From JBFFMO01 sp041390025 (lineage in GTDB: Bacteria; Myxococcota_A; Bradymonadia; Bradymonadales; Bradymonadaceae): a DNA stretch of 64,000 bases. The notes under the pieces are model-generated. The model was given only the letters and a program-made list of their open reading frames with translations. It was not told where the DNA came from and did no database searches. This document shows, piece after piece, positions 25,259 to 33,968 of the stretch (position 1 is its first letter; every line of letters starts with the position of its first letter). The position numbers and the translations under genes were made by a program. The stretch lies in the NCBI GenBank assembly GCA_041390025.1, contig JAWKQR010000001.1, positions 186,001 through 250,000 on the forward strand, in the 5' to 3' direction.

Positions 25259-25902
25259 TCGAGGAACGTGACCAAGAACGCGTGCCTCTGGTCTGCCATC
25301 GCACGGCCCGTGACCGTGAACATCATGTCACGCAGCTGAAGCAACTTCCGGAAGAAGTGATCGACGGCAAACGTGAGATCGTCCAACTCACGAGCGGTCG
25401 CAAATGGGTCGTGCATGCTGACGATCGACCTTCCCATCACACCACTGACGTAGAATGTTCTCGCGATGCCAAACGCGCCCAACGATTCTAGGCGGTCGGC
25501 GTCGGCCAACGCCCGGGAGACCTCAAAACTCGGTTGAATCCCGGCGGAGTGGCTGTGTGAACGTATGGCGTCGACAAACACAGGAAGGTCTTCCGGTCCA
25601 AGCCAGCGCTGGGCGAACTTTGCCCCGAGTTCGGCAGAGTAGGTCGAGGCGAGGTGCCGCTCGGGGTGATCTTTGGGCAGATTCACACTGTCGTGAAAGA
25701 CCACCGCCATCGCCAAAGTCTCCCAGCCCTGGAGCGACTCCCCTCGTGCGATCACGTCTGCGTTGCGCAGCACACGCAACAGATGGGAGAGGTCATGTCC
25801 CCCGTCTTGATCCATATGATCGGTAAGAAAATCCGTGGCGTCCTTCAGCCATGGAAAGTCAGCGATCGGCCTAGCTGATTCGATAAACTGCTCGGCGTTC
25901 AT
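25216..25902 (-). CDS. HD-domain phosphohydrolase
   Basis: 228 residues. Metal-binding signature: GGHDLSHLLRVLRNA (His), AVVFHDSVN (the HD doublet), and ALADADRLESLGAFGIART (distal Asp), in the spacing of small HD hydrolases such as YedJ-like proteins. These cleave phosphate esters or nucleotides; substrate is unknown. The start overlaps the hutH stop in ATGA (25899-25902), so translation is coupled. Its 3' end overlaps the kinase gene by 43 bases in convergent orientation. One motif copy GGTCTTCCGGTC (25587) reads as PEDL on this strand. Confidence 0.88.
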   Translation of the reverse strand: MNAEQFIESARPIADFPWLKDATDFLTDHMDQDGGHDLSHLLRVLRNADVIARGESLQGWETLAMAVVFHDSVNLPKDHPERHLASTYSAELGAKFAQRWLGPEDLPVFVDAIRSHSHSAGIQPSFEVSRALADADRLESLGAFGIARTFYVSGVMGRSIVSMHDPFATARELDDLTFAVDHFFRKLLQLRDMMFTVTGRAMADQRHAFLVTFLDQLSSEIGVPNPAM

Positions 25903-27434
25903 GGCTGGCTCGCGATGGCGTGGAATGCTTCACTGCGCATGGCGGTCAGCGACGCCTCAATGTCGACGTACATCACCCGGTCAGTATCCAAGCTGGGCAC
26001 GCTCGCCCGCAAGATATCGCGGGCAGCCCCTGTACCCTTGCCGCATGGCTGGGTGCGCAGATCTAGCGCCTGCGCTGCAATCATGTATTCGATCGCAACG
26101 ATGCGTTCGGCATTTTCGATCATTTCGAGCGCGTGCACCCCGGCGTGTGTGCCCATCGAGACATGGTCTTCCATGTTGGCGCTCGTCGGGATCGAGTCGA
26201 CCGACGCGGGGTGAGCCCGGTGTTTGTTCTCGGAAACCAAGGCCGCTGCAACGTACTGAGGGATCATCATGCCGCTGTTGAGCCCTGGCTCCGCGACCAA
26301 GAACGGAGGCAATCCCTCCGAGAAGTGCCGGTCGGTCAGCTTCGCGCTCCGCCGCTCCGACACGTTTCCGATCTCGGCCACCGCGATCTTGAGGTAATCG
26401 AGCGCCATCGCAACCGGTTGACCGTGAAAGTTGCCGCCAGAGAGAATCGCACCGGGTTCATCGTCCATCGGGACAAACACCAGGGGGTTGTCGGTCACCG
26501 CGTTGGCCTCGGTGTGCAGCACGTGCTCGACATGCGTCAAGACATCGCGCGACGCACCGTGCACCTGAGGCATGCAGCGCAGGCAATACGAATCCTGAAC
26601 GAATTCGGTCTTCCCCTCGACCGCCCCCTTCGTGGCCCCTGCCAGATGACTCCCGGTCAGATGCGCGCGTACGTTCTGGGCGCTCTTCATCTGGCCGTCT
26701 CTGCGCCGCAACGCATGGACACGCGGGTCAAGCGCCTCCAAGCGCCCTCCCACCGCGTCGAGGCTCATCGCACCCACAAGGTCGGCTGCGTCGAGCAACC
26801 GCCGGAAGCGACGCGTGACGACGACCCCAAGCGCAGTCATCGCCTGTGTGCCGTTGAGCAACGCCAGCCCCTCCTTGTAAGTAAGCCGTGTCGCGCTTAG
26901 TCCCGCAGCCTCCATCGCCTCCGCCGAAGACATCTTCCGGTTCTTGTAGATGACCTCACCAAGACCAATGAGCGGGAGGCACATGTGCGCGAGGGGGCAA
27001 AGGTCTCCGCTCGCTCCCACACTGCCAAAACGCGGGACGACGGGGTGAATGCCGTTGTTCAACATTGCGACCAGCAGAGACAAGGTCTCCCAGCGAATCC
27101 CGGAATTCCCTTGCACGAGTGCAGCAATCCGCAACGCGATCATGGCACGAACGACATCTTCCGGCAGGGGAGCACCAACACCGCAGGCGTGGCTCATGAT
27201 CAGCCGCTCTTGAAGGATTTCCGCGTCCTGTGGGCGGATCGTTCGGTCGCGATTCGCGCCAAACCCTGTGGTCACGCCGTACACCGCCACGCCCGAGTGC
27301 GCCATCTCGCGCACATACTCCGCGGCGCGTTGGACCCGTGCTTTGGCGCCGGCTGCCAGCTCCACGCCCTTTCGCCCCATCGCGATGTCTTCGATCTCTG
27401 CAAGTGTGACGTCGCCGTCGCCAATAACCACCAT
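25899..27434 (-). CDS. hutH: Histidine ammonia-lyase
   Basis: 511 residues, full length. The MIO cofactor-forming triad is present in GSVGASGDLCPLAHM (Ala-Ser-Gly). VYGVTTGFGAN and NGTQAM are family motifs. The selectivity site reads MSHACGVG, with Ser-His as in histidine lyases rather than the Tyr-His or Phe-Leu of tyrosine and phenylalanine lyases. The enzyme converts histidine to urocanate and ammonia. No hutU, hutI or hutG is adjacent, so histidine breakdown genes are scattered or the enzyme serves another purpose. ATG 27434 follows GAGGTGAACG. It is coupled to the HD hydrolase gene downstream. Confidence 0.93.
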   Translation of the reverse strand: MVVIGDGDVTLAEIEDIAMGRKGVELAAGAKARVQRAAEYVREMAHSGVAVYGVTTGFGANRDRTIRPQDAEILQERLIMSHACGVGAPLPEDVVRAMIALRIAALVQGNSGIRWETLSLLVAMLNNGIHPVVPRFGSVGASGDLCPLAHMCLPLIGLGEVIYKNRKMSSAEAMEAAGLSATRLTYKEGLALLNGTQAMTALGVVVTRRFRRLLDAADLVGAMSLDAVGGRLEALDPRVHALRRRDGQMKSAQNVRAHLTGSHLAGATKGAVEGKTEFVQDSYCLRCMPQVHGASRDVLTHVEHVLHTEANAVTDNPLVFVPMDDEPGAILSGGNFHGQPVAMALDYLKIAVAEIGNVSERRSAKLTDRHFSEGLPPFLVAEPGLNSGMMIPQYVAAALVSENKHRAHPASVDSIPTSANMEDHVSMGTHAGVHALEMIENAERIVAIEYMIAAQALDLRTQPCGKGTGAARDILRASVPSLDTDRVMYVDIEASLTAMRSEAFHAIASQP

Positions 27435-27485
27435 CGTTCACCTCAAATTTGAGCGGTGCGAAGGTGGCACAAAGCCCTGAATCCT

Positions 27486-28634
27486 TCAATCTTCGTGCTT
27501 GAAGGGACCTTTGGCGTCCATCCATTCGATCTGCTGCGCAACGTGGTCGGCCTCGCGCGTCACGAAGTCCGTCACAGCGAGCCGCAGGCGAGGATCAGCG
27601 ATCCAATGCGCGCTGTGCATGGCAGTGGCGCGAAAACCGCGATCGAATTTGTGCTCGCCGCCCGCACCGGGTTCGAACACCTTGACCCCGTGCGCAATGC
27701 ACCACTCGATCGGAGCATACATACACACCTCGAAGTGTGTGAATTCCACTTCTCGACGGCATCCCCAATACCGCCCGTACAGGTGCTGGTCCTTGATCAG
27801 ATTGAACGCGCCCGCAAATGGTTCGCCGTCCTGCTCCGCGACCAACAGATGGATGCGACTCGAAAACTCGCCGCGAAGCTCCTCAAAAAACGCGTCGGTG
27901 AGGTAGCGACGGCCCCAATAGAACTTGTCCACGGTCTTCGCGTAGTACCCAAACGCACGCTTCATGTCTGCATGCGTGATCGCGGACCCCGTGATGACCC
28001 GCGTGGTCACTCCAGCCTCGGCCAACAACCGCCGCTCGCGTCGAATGTTCGCACGTCGCTTTGACCGGAAGACCGCGAGGAAGTCGTCAAACGACGAATA
28101 GCCCTCATTGAACCAATGGTATTGCACGCTCTTTCGGACCGGGAGACCTTCCAACGCACTGATATCGGGCTCTTGGATGAAGTTGAAGTGGACCGACGAC
28201 AAGCCCATCTCGGAGGCGACCTCGATCGTGGCATCTACGAGCGCCTTACGCAGCGCCTGAGGCTCGGGTTCTTCCGGACGAACCAAGATTCGTGCACCCG
28301 TCACAGGCGTAAAGGGCACCGCGACAAGGCCTTTGGGATAGTACTCGATCCCTGACCGCGCAGCTGCGTCGGCCCACGCCCAATCGAAGATGAACTCACC
28401 CTGCGAGTGGAACTTCACATAAAACGGCACGGCACCGACGAGCTCCTGACCATCCCAAACCGTGATGATCTGCGGAATCCATCCGGTCGACTCGCCCAAA
28501 CATCCGGTGGCCTCAAGGGTCGTCAGGAACTTCCATTCCAAGAATGGGCTCTCGCGCGCAACAAGCGCGTCCCAGCTTGCCTGAGCAACTTCGCTGACCC
28601 CCGATAGGACCTTGATGGTGAGTGTTCGAGTCAC
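27486..28634 (-). CDS. FemAB-like / GNAT-fold acyltransferase (DUF482 type)
   Basis: 382 residues from a GTG at 28634 with CGGAGGTG upstream. The pattern ESPFLEWKFLTTLEATGCLGE..GWIP, FIFDWAWADAA and YYPKGLVAVPFTPVTGARIL is that of the PF04339 family. Its members have a duplicated GNAT fold, as in FemAB aminoacyl transferases, but act on unknown peptides or sugars. The C-terminal half contains FDDFLAVFRSKRRANIRRER and FEPGAGGEHKFDRGF, also diagnostic. Two 12-bp motif copies (28063 and 28137) lie only 74 bases apart and encode VFRS and GLPV. It precedes hutH in the same direction with 51 bases between, so an operon is possible. Confidence 0.85.
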   Translation of the reverse strand: MTRTLTIKVLSGVSEVAQASWDALVARESPFLEWKFLTTLEATGCLGESTGWIPQIITVWDGQELVGAVPFYVKFHSQGEFIFDWAWADAAARSGIEYYPKGLVAVPFTPVTGARILVRPEEPEPQALRKALVDATIEVASEMGLSSVHFNFIQEPDISALEGLPVRKSVQYHWFNEGYSSFDDFLAVFRSKRRANIRRERRLLAEAGVTTRVITGSAITHADMKRAFGYYAKTVDKFYWGRRYLTDAFFEELRGEFSSRIHLLVAEQDGEPFAGAFNLIKDQHLYGRYWGCRREVEFTHFEVCMYAPIEWCIAHGVKVFEPGAGGEHKFDRGFRATAMHSAHWIADPRLRLAVTDFVTREADHVAQQIEWMDAKGPFKHED

Positions 28635-28677
28635 GTCAGCACCTCCGGTAGTGGGATGGTGTCGACCCGAAGAAGAT

Positions 28678-30030
28678 TCAGAGGCGGTAGCCGATCGTTA
28701 CCGTGCCGGTGTGAATCGTGTCGCTCGACGAGATGGGGTCTGGAGCGTCAGGTGACCCAATCACCAGCGGTTCGGGGTATTCGGGCGAGATGGACGTGAA
28801 GGTGTATCCGATGCGCGCGTCGATCGCGTCCGTGACTTGGAACGAGAGCGCAGCGTTGCCCTCCAAACCGATGGTCAGATCGGAGGTGCCAAACGCACCG
28901 TCGGAGTTGTTGATATCAAACGCGGGAAGCACACCTGCACCTGCACCAATCACCAACGGGCCTGCCGAGTAGCTGATGAAGCCACCCACTCGGCCCGACA
29001 GGTACTTGTTGCCGGTGTAGAAGGGGTTCTTGTCGATGGTGATGCTCCACACCTCCGCACCGCCGTAGATGTCCAACGCGACTTCGGGGGAGAACGCCTT
29101 CGTGAAGACGAGCTCGCCACCCAAGCGACCGTAGTCGCTGGCGTATTCCTGTGTGCCGTCAAACAACGTCGTGAATGGCGCGTAACCCGCGAACACGGAA
29201 GCACCAATCGCCGCCGAACCCGCGGAGAACACAGCGAACGTGCCGTCAATCCGAAGGGTGACGCCGACAAACGGGCTTTTGTGATCGAGTTTGAAGCCCT
29301 GTTCGGACTCCATCGTGAAGGACCGAGAGCCCACCAACGCCCCAAATCGCAGACCAAACCCCGGCTCAAGGCCGTATTCGCTGGACTGGTTCGCGACAGC
29401 GCTCGCCTTAAGCGAACCGGCGTCTTCATCACTGTCGGCATCCTCTTCTTCGGTGTCTTCCTCGTCCTCGTCTGCGGCTGCGACTTCCTCTTTGGGCTCG
29501 TCGTCAACAGCGTCCCATCCGCCAGCTTCACGAAAATCACGGACCTGCGGAACGAGCTCGCCAAACGCCTCTTTCAAGATCTTTTTCGCCTCTGCGTTGC
29601 TGACCTTGCCCCGTTTGATGTTCTCCCGGACGTCTGCCACCTCTTTTCCATCGGGACCAATGACGACCAACTGAAGCTTTTTCCCCTTCGAGAAGACATC
29701 GAGGATCATGATGGCTTCGAGATTGAGCGACTTCATCACCCGGCGAAACTCACGCGCTGAGCTCCCGCGACGCTTGCTGTTCCGGAAGTCCTTTCGCGAG
29801 ACGCCTTCTTTCTCGGCCGCGTCCCAAATCTTCTCGGAGTCGCGAACTTTGATGTCATCGCTCGCGTCCAAGAACTTCAGCAACGTTTCGTAGGCGTCAT
29901 CGCCGCCCTTTTGTGACGCGTTGATGAAGGCCAGACGCAGCGGGTCTTCACTCGCGAACGAGGGAAGCGCAATCAGCACAACCATAAGCTGGATGGCGAA
30001 AAACAGTAGAGTACGTCGAATCGTGTGCAT
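28678..30030 (-). CDS. Exported protein with acidic linker and C-terminal beta-barrel-like domain
   Basis: 450 residues from ATG 30030, which puts the signal peptide (MHTIRRTLLFFAIQ...PSFAS) at the N-terminus; an upstream ATG at 30075 adds 15 residues ahead of it. Residues 25-170 form a mixed alpha/beta domain (LRLAFINASQKGGDD, AIMILDVFSKGKKLQLVVIGPDG) resembling periplasmic helper domains of unknown name. A strongly acidic stretch follows (about 180-205, EEDTEEEDADSDEDAG). The remainder has alternating hydrophobic residues and Gly/aromatic turns and ends TVTIGYRL, typical of an outer-membrane barrel. Function unknown. Confidence 0.8.
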   Translation of the reverse strand: MHTIRRTLLFFAIQLMVVLIALPSFASEDPLRLAFINASQKGGDDAYETLLKFLDASDDIKVRDSEKIWDAAEKEGVSRKDFRNSKRRGSSAREFRRVMKSLNLEAIMILDVFSKGKKLQLVVIGPDGKEVADVRENIKRGKVSNAEAKKILKEAFGELVPQVRDFREAGGWDAVDDEPKEEVAAADEDEEDTEEEDADSDEDAGSLKASAVANQSSEYGLEPGFGLRFGALVGSRSFTMESEQGFKLDHKSPFVGVTLRIDGTFAVFSAGSAAIGASVFAGYAPFTTLFDGTQEYASDYGRLGGELVFTKAFSPEVALDIYGGAEVWSITIDKNPFYTGNKYLSGRVGGFISYSAGPLVIGAGAGVLPAFDINNSDGAFGTSDLTIGLEGNAALSFQVTDAIDARIGYTFTSISPEYPEPLVIGSPDAPDPISSSDTIHTGTVTIGYRL

Positions 30031-30120
30031 GTGTCCGAGGGGCGTGAGGGGACGAATCGCGCTATCGACTTTCAATGACGAGTCCGAGTGTAGTCAAAAA
30101 CCCCAGAAACGCCAATTACG

Positions 30121-31659
30121 TTAACGTGCGATGTGCGATGAGATGGCGATGCAGTTGGCCATGATCGTCATCTGCGGGTTGACCCCCAAAGCGGTCGGAT
30201 GCGTGCTTGAATCCGCGATGTACAGGTTCTCCACATCGTAGGTTCGCCCATCGGGCCTGACGACACATTGTGTCGGGTCATCCCCCATGCGGCATGTGCT
30301 CATGGGGTGGCTCGCGTAGACCAGCAGATTGGCGACATCACTCGTGCCGCGAATGAACTGCTTCGCCTCGTTCCAGCTCGTGAAAAACTTGGCGTTCGAG
30401 ACCAACGGGCGAACCCGCCGAGAACCCGCTGCGAAGAACATCTCGGTGACGAACTCGATCCCGCGCATGAACTTCTTCTGGTCTTCCGCGGAGATCGAGT
30501 AGTGGATCGTCGGAGGACCCGATTCGCCAGCCGTGACGGTTCCAGACGAGTGGTCGCGGATCAAAAATCCACACGCCGCAAGGTACTTTAGGTTCTGGAA
30601 AAACGCGGCTGCGTCGTGACCGGGAGTCCCAATCTGGGCAAAAAACGCCTCGGGCGGAGCCGTAAACGTCTCGGCCAAAATCTCCCGGTCTTCCGGATGA
30701 TGTGCGTAGTAACCCTGGCTCGCACCCGACCAGATACGCACCTCGGTTTCCATGGCCGCCGTGGCCCCGCACCCGGGATGCACATGAAGGTTCTTCCCCA
30801 CCTGACCGCTGGAGTTCGCGAGCCCGTTTCGTTGCAACAACATCGGTGTGTTGATGGCACCTGCGGACAACACCACACGCTCGGCGGTGATGGTCATCGG
30901 AGCCAACGTCTTCTGGGTCTCGGGGTCCACCATCCGACCGCTCACGCCCGTCGCGCGGCCGTTGCTCACGAGGATCTTGTCGACCAACGTGTTCGTGAAC
31001 ACACGCGTCCCGCGCCGCAACGCACGTGGAAGCCACGTCACGTCTGCCGATGCTTTGCCCGAGCTGGGGCAGCCGGTTTGGCAGGTGCCACAGCCCACGC
31101 ATCCAGGCGTGTTTCTGGGCATGTAAGCGTGCTTGACCCCATCCATCTTGGCAAATCCTCGCATGGCAACATTGCTGTTCTCGCCCGCAATGTCGGCACG
31201 TGTGGGCGCTGGACCGATGACCTCCTCAACTTCCCGAAACAAGGTCTCCCGGTCCTTCCAATGATCGAGTCCCCACCGTGATGTCCACTCGTCCAACACG
31301 TAATCTGGCGTGCGAAACGAGATGCCCGAGTTGACCAAGGTTCCCCCACCTACACCGCGTCCGCTCGCAACGGGGATGAAGACGTTGCCCTGCATGATGC
31401 GTGAGCCTGCATCTTGGTAGAGATTCTTGAGCGCCCATGACTGCTTGCGGTTAAAGGAGCCTTTCTTCCAAAAGTCGCCCCCTTCCAGCATCACCACACT
31501 CAGCCCCGCCTCCGACAACTTCGCCGCGGTGGTCAAACCTCCGGGGCCACACCCCACAATCACGACATCGCATTTTAGCTCGATGGGTTTTGTGCCCCAG
31601 GTCGCATGCGTCTGAATCAATCCTCCGACGTGATCCGCAGCGCTAAAGTCTTGAATCAT
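30121..31659 (-). CDS. GMC-family FAD-dependent oxidoreductase
   Basis: 512 residues from ATG 31659, which is preceded by GGAGAAAC and overlaps the upstream stop in ATGA. FAD-binding CDVVIVGCGPGGLTTAAKLSEAG near the N-terminus, GRGVGGGTLVNSGISFRTP, and the C-terminal HPMSTCRMG and NLYIADSSTHPTALGVNPQMTIMA with the catalytic His are GMC landmarks. A cysteine cluster, CVGCGTCQTGCPSSGK, is typical of the bacterial branch that resembles long-chain alcohol oxidases and cholesterol oxidase-like proteins. The gene upstream encodes a TAT-exported gluconate-dehydrogenase-subunit-3-like protein, a usual partner. Substrate probably an alcohol or sterol; not determinable here. Confidence 0.9.
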   Translation of the reverse strand: MIQDFSAADHVGGLIQTHATWGTKPIELKCDVVIVGCGPGGLTTAAKLSEAGLSVVMLEGGDFWKKGSFNRKQSWALKNLYQDAGSRIMQGNVFIPVASGRGVGGGTLVNSGISFRTPDYVLDEWTSRWGLDHWKDRETLFREVEEVIGPAPTRADIAGENSNVAMRGFAKMDGVKHAYMPRNTPGCVGCGTCQTGCPSSGKASADVTWLPRALRRGTRVFTNTLVDKILVSNGRATGVSGRMVDPETQKTLAPMTITAERVVLSAGAINTPMLLQRNGLANSSGQVGKNLHVHPGCGATAAMETEVRIWSGASQGYYAHHPEDREILAETFTAPPEAFFAQIGTPGHDAAAFFQNLKYLAACGFLIRDHSSGTVTAGESGPPTIHYSISAEDQKKFMRGIEFVTEMFFAAGSRRVRPLVSNAKFFTSWNEAKQFIRGTSDVANLLVYASHPMSTCRMGDDPTQCVVRPDGRTYDVENLYIADSSTHPTALGVNPQMTIMANCIAISSHIAR

Positions 31660-32165
31660 GCCGTTTCTCCGCAGCTGTAGTCGATGCCGGCCGTCTGAAT
31701 GACCAACGCGCTCTCGCAATAACCCATGCCCATGATCATCTTGATCGACGCAAACGCGCCCCGGCGAGGGGTTAACCACGAATCGTTCCAAGCCTGCAGA
31801 ATGGTGATGCGTTCTTCGAGCGGCCGAAGGTGAAACCGCGTGGTCCCGAAGTCGGCGAACAGTGCCATGTCGTCGATCGAATGAAGCAGCAAACGCAACA
31901 GATTCGCCGTTCCCGGCGCGATCCCCGCCAGATAGGTGTCAACAAACTCCGGCATCCCAACACGGTTTCCAGCAGGCATCCCGAGGTCTCCCGGGAACAT
32001 CGCCTCCGCGATGGTCTGCACAATCACGACTTCGTGTTGGCTAAGCACCTGCATGCCGGCGGTCGCGCTCTGGTCCCACCAAAAGCCACCCACACGCCAG
32101 ATGACGCCACCCAACAGCAGGCCGCCTGCACCCCCAAGTCCCTTTAAAAACGTTCGTCTCTGCAC
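31656..32165 (-). CDS. TAT-exported gluconate 2-dehydrogenase subunit 3-like protein
   Basis: 169 residues. A twin-arginine signal is obvious: QRRTFLKGLGGAGGLLLGG. The mature part has AEAMFPGD, FVDTYLAGIAP and a helical C-terminus, matching the small subunit family that accompanies GMC or molybdopterin dehydrogenases. Such subunits help export or anchor the catalytic partner. The ATGA overlap with the GMC oxidoreductase gene supports a two-protein complex; the partner itself has no signal peptide and may be carried out of the cell by this subunit (inference). Confidence 0.85.
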   Translation of the reverse strand: MQRRTFLKGLGGAGGLLLGGVIWRVGGFWWDQSATAGMQVLSQHEVVIVQTIAEAMFPGDLGMPAGNRVGMPEFVDTYLAGIAPGTANLLRLLLHSIDDMALFADFGTTRFHLRPLEERITILQAWNDSWLTPRRGAFASIKMIMGMGYCESALVIQTAGIDYSCGETA

Positions 32166-32238
32166 GATCTTCCTCTCGCCATCACTTTAACCACATCCCT
32201 CGTGGAAAGAAAACCGACCGGTTGGATTTTTTAATTGG

Positions 32239-32252
32239 TTGGACAGCCAACT
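32239..32252. promoter_or_regulatory. Inverted repeat GTTGGACAGCCAAC in divergent promoter region
   Basis: A perfect 5-4-5 inverted repeat in the AT-rich 141-bp region between the TAT subunit gene (-) and the FabV-like gene (+). It is a plausible operator; nothing identifies the regulator. Confidence 0.35.
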
Positions 32253-32306
32253 TTATGTGTTGAATTCACCACTTGGATTCGGTAAATCGCGTGCAATGGA
32301 GGACCT

Positions 32307-33968
32307 ATGAACGCTGCACTTGCTCGTCTGGAACGCATCGCGACCACCTTGGATCCATCGATCATCGCTGAGACCAAGATGCTTCAAGGCACCCAAATGG
32401 TGTCCGAACAACCCTGGTTTATCGCCGGCGTCAGTGATGGCATGGGCCTACACACCGCGATCGCCGCGATCGAGGCCGGCGCCATGAAGCGTGGCGTTGG
32501 TGTCTATTGGGAGCCACCCCACCTGCTCGAGACAGGCGCCGATGGACTCCCGGTCTCGCCCATTCACGCCGCACGCGTCGAACACGCCAACGCGCTCTCG
32601 GAGTTTGCCGCTCGGCGTGGTGTCGACTTTAAGGTCGTGTTCGCAAACTGTGTCTTGGCGCCAGAGCGTGACCTCAAAGGAAATCCGAAGGGCAATCCTA
32701 CGCCTCTGCCGCAAGAAATTACGGACGCGCTTGGTCGGCCAACCGGAGATCTGGTCTTCATCAACTCCGTGGCGTTTGGCAAATGGATGTGCCCCCGGGA
32801 AGGGGCCGAGGCAAAGCGCGCGCCGATGCTGGGCTTTGATGGCTCCATCACGTGGGGTCACACCAAGCCGTTCCACGTTCGCGGATACCAAGAAACCCTC
32901 GACACCATGGGACGAAACCACGGTTGGATGCTCGATGCGCTGAAGTCGCTCGGTCATCTGGGACCAAGGTCGTTGTCCGCGTTCTTTACGTGGGCGGGCG
33001 GTTCTCAGCGGGTTTCGTCACTTGAGGGAATCTACGGCAAGGGCGCGTTGGGAGACGCCAAACTTTTGGCCGAGGCCGACATTGCACGCCGTCGCCTCGA
33101 CGAAGACGGGGCCTTTGGCCGGCATGCCATCGTACGTCTTCCGGCGTTCCTGTCGGCGGCCCTGATGGGAATCCCGGGCGGCGGTTTTTTTGGCATGATT
33201 TCACGGCGAATCTTGGAATCAAACGGTTGTTTTGAAGGCATGCCCGAGCTCGCCGGCCGAATGGTCCGGGAGTTCTTCGGGACAGAGTGGCTCAGCGAGA
33301 ACCCGATCTCGCAGATTGAGCTCGATCACGCTGAATGCCTCCACCTTGATACGATCAATGCAGCGGTGGCCGAGGGCACGCGTCGACTCGCGGCGGCAGC
33401 ACAGATGCCGTCGACGCTGGCAGAAACCGCGACCCTGCTCAAAGACCTCTTTCCCCCGCGATTTGAGGACCTCTTGGCTGCGATGATTCCCAGCCAACCC
33501 GACCGCGTCGAGGTGGGTTCAGTCGACATCTCATCGCTGCAACGAGGACTCCCGGACGAATTGTTGGCACGTGTTGGCATGCAGGCGACCAACCGCACGC
33601 ACGTGATTTTTGCACGCGCAGATGTCGTCGGCACGTGTCGCGCAGAGGTCTACCGGTTCGGCGATGCCGTCGTGGTGCAGGTCATGGACGGAGATCGCTG
33701 GGTTGCAAGTGCCGTCGCCGAATCCGTGGTCGTCGACGTTCGACCGGAAGACCTCGGAACACCTGTAGGGGTTGTGCGAGCCGATTTTGAAGGACTTCCG
33801 GTCGATGTGCTCGCGCAGCTCAAACTCGCGCGGGCGATCACCATCGAGTGGGACGCGCGTCGACCGAGTCAGGCCATGCTGTACTCAAAGGCCACCGAAG
33901 GCGGTCTGGCGCTGACTTGGGTGGACGAGAAGGCTCACACGTGCGGGCGAGTGACCACACACAACTAA
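32307..33968 (+). CDS. FabV/Ter-like enoyl reductase homologue with a different C-terminal domain
   Basis: 553 residues. The N-terminal 340 follow the FabV/trans-2-enoyl-CoA reductase plan: a Rossmann start (FIAGVSDGMGLHTAIAAIEAG), GVYWEPP, VFINSVAFGKW, then YQETLDTMGRNHGWMLDAL. The catalytic Tyr-x8-Lys is in YGKGALGDAK. These enzymes reduce the double bond of enoyl-ACP or enoyl-CoA with NAD(P)H. FabV is about 400 residues; here residues 370-553 form an extra region without similarity I recognise, rich in beta-strand. The order of motifs is convincing but overall identity to FabV looks low, so substrate may differ. Three 12-bp motif copies (33546, 33742, 33792) lie in the extra region, with another at 32544. 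Confidence 0.7.
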   Translation: MNAALARLERIATTLDPSIIAETKMLQGTQMVSEQPWFIAGVSDGMGLHTAIAAIEAGAMKRGVGVYWEPPHLLETGADGLPVSPIHAARVEHANALSEFAARRGVDFKVVFANCVLAPERDLKGNPKGNPTPLPQEITDALGRPTGDLVFINSVAFGKWMCPREGAEAKRAPMLGFDGSITWGHTKPFHVRGYQETLDTMGRNHGWMLDALKSLGHLGPRSLSAFFTWAGGSQRVSSLEGIYGKGALGDAKLLAEADIARRRLDEDGAFGRHAIVRLPAFLSAALMGIPGGGFFGMISRRILESNGCFEGMPELAGRMVREFFGTEWLSENPISQIELDHAECLHLDTINAAVAEGTRRLAAAAQMPSTLAETATLLKDLFPPRFEDLLAAMIPSQPDRVEVGSVDISSLQRGLPDELLARVGMQATNRTHVIFARADVVGTCRAEVYRFGDAVVVQVMDGDRWVASAVAESVVVDVRPEDLGTPVGVVRADFEGLPVDVLAQLKLARAITIEWDARRPSQAMLYSKATEGGLALTWVDEKAHTCGRVTTHN

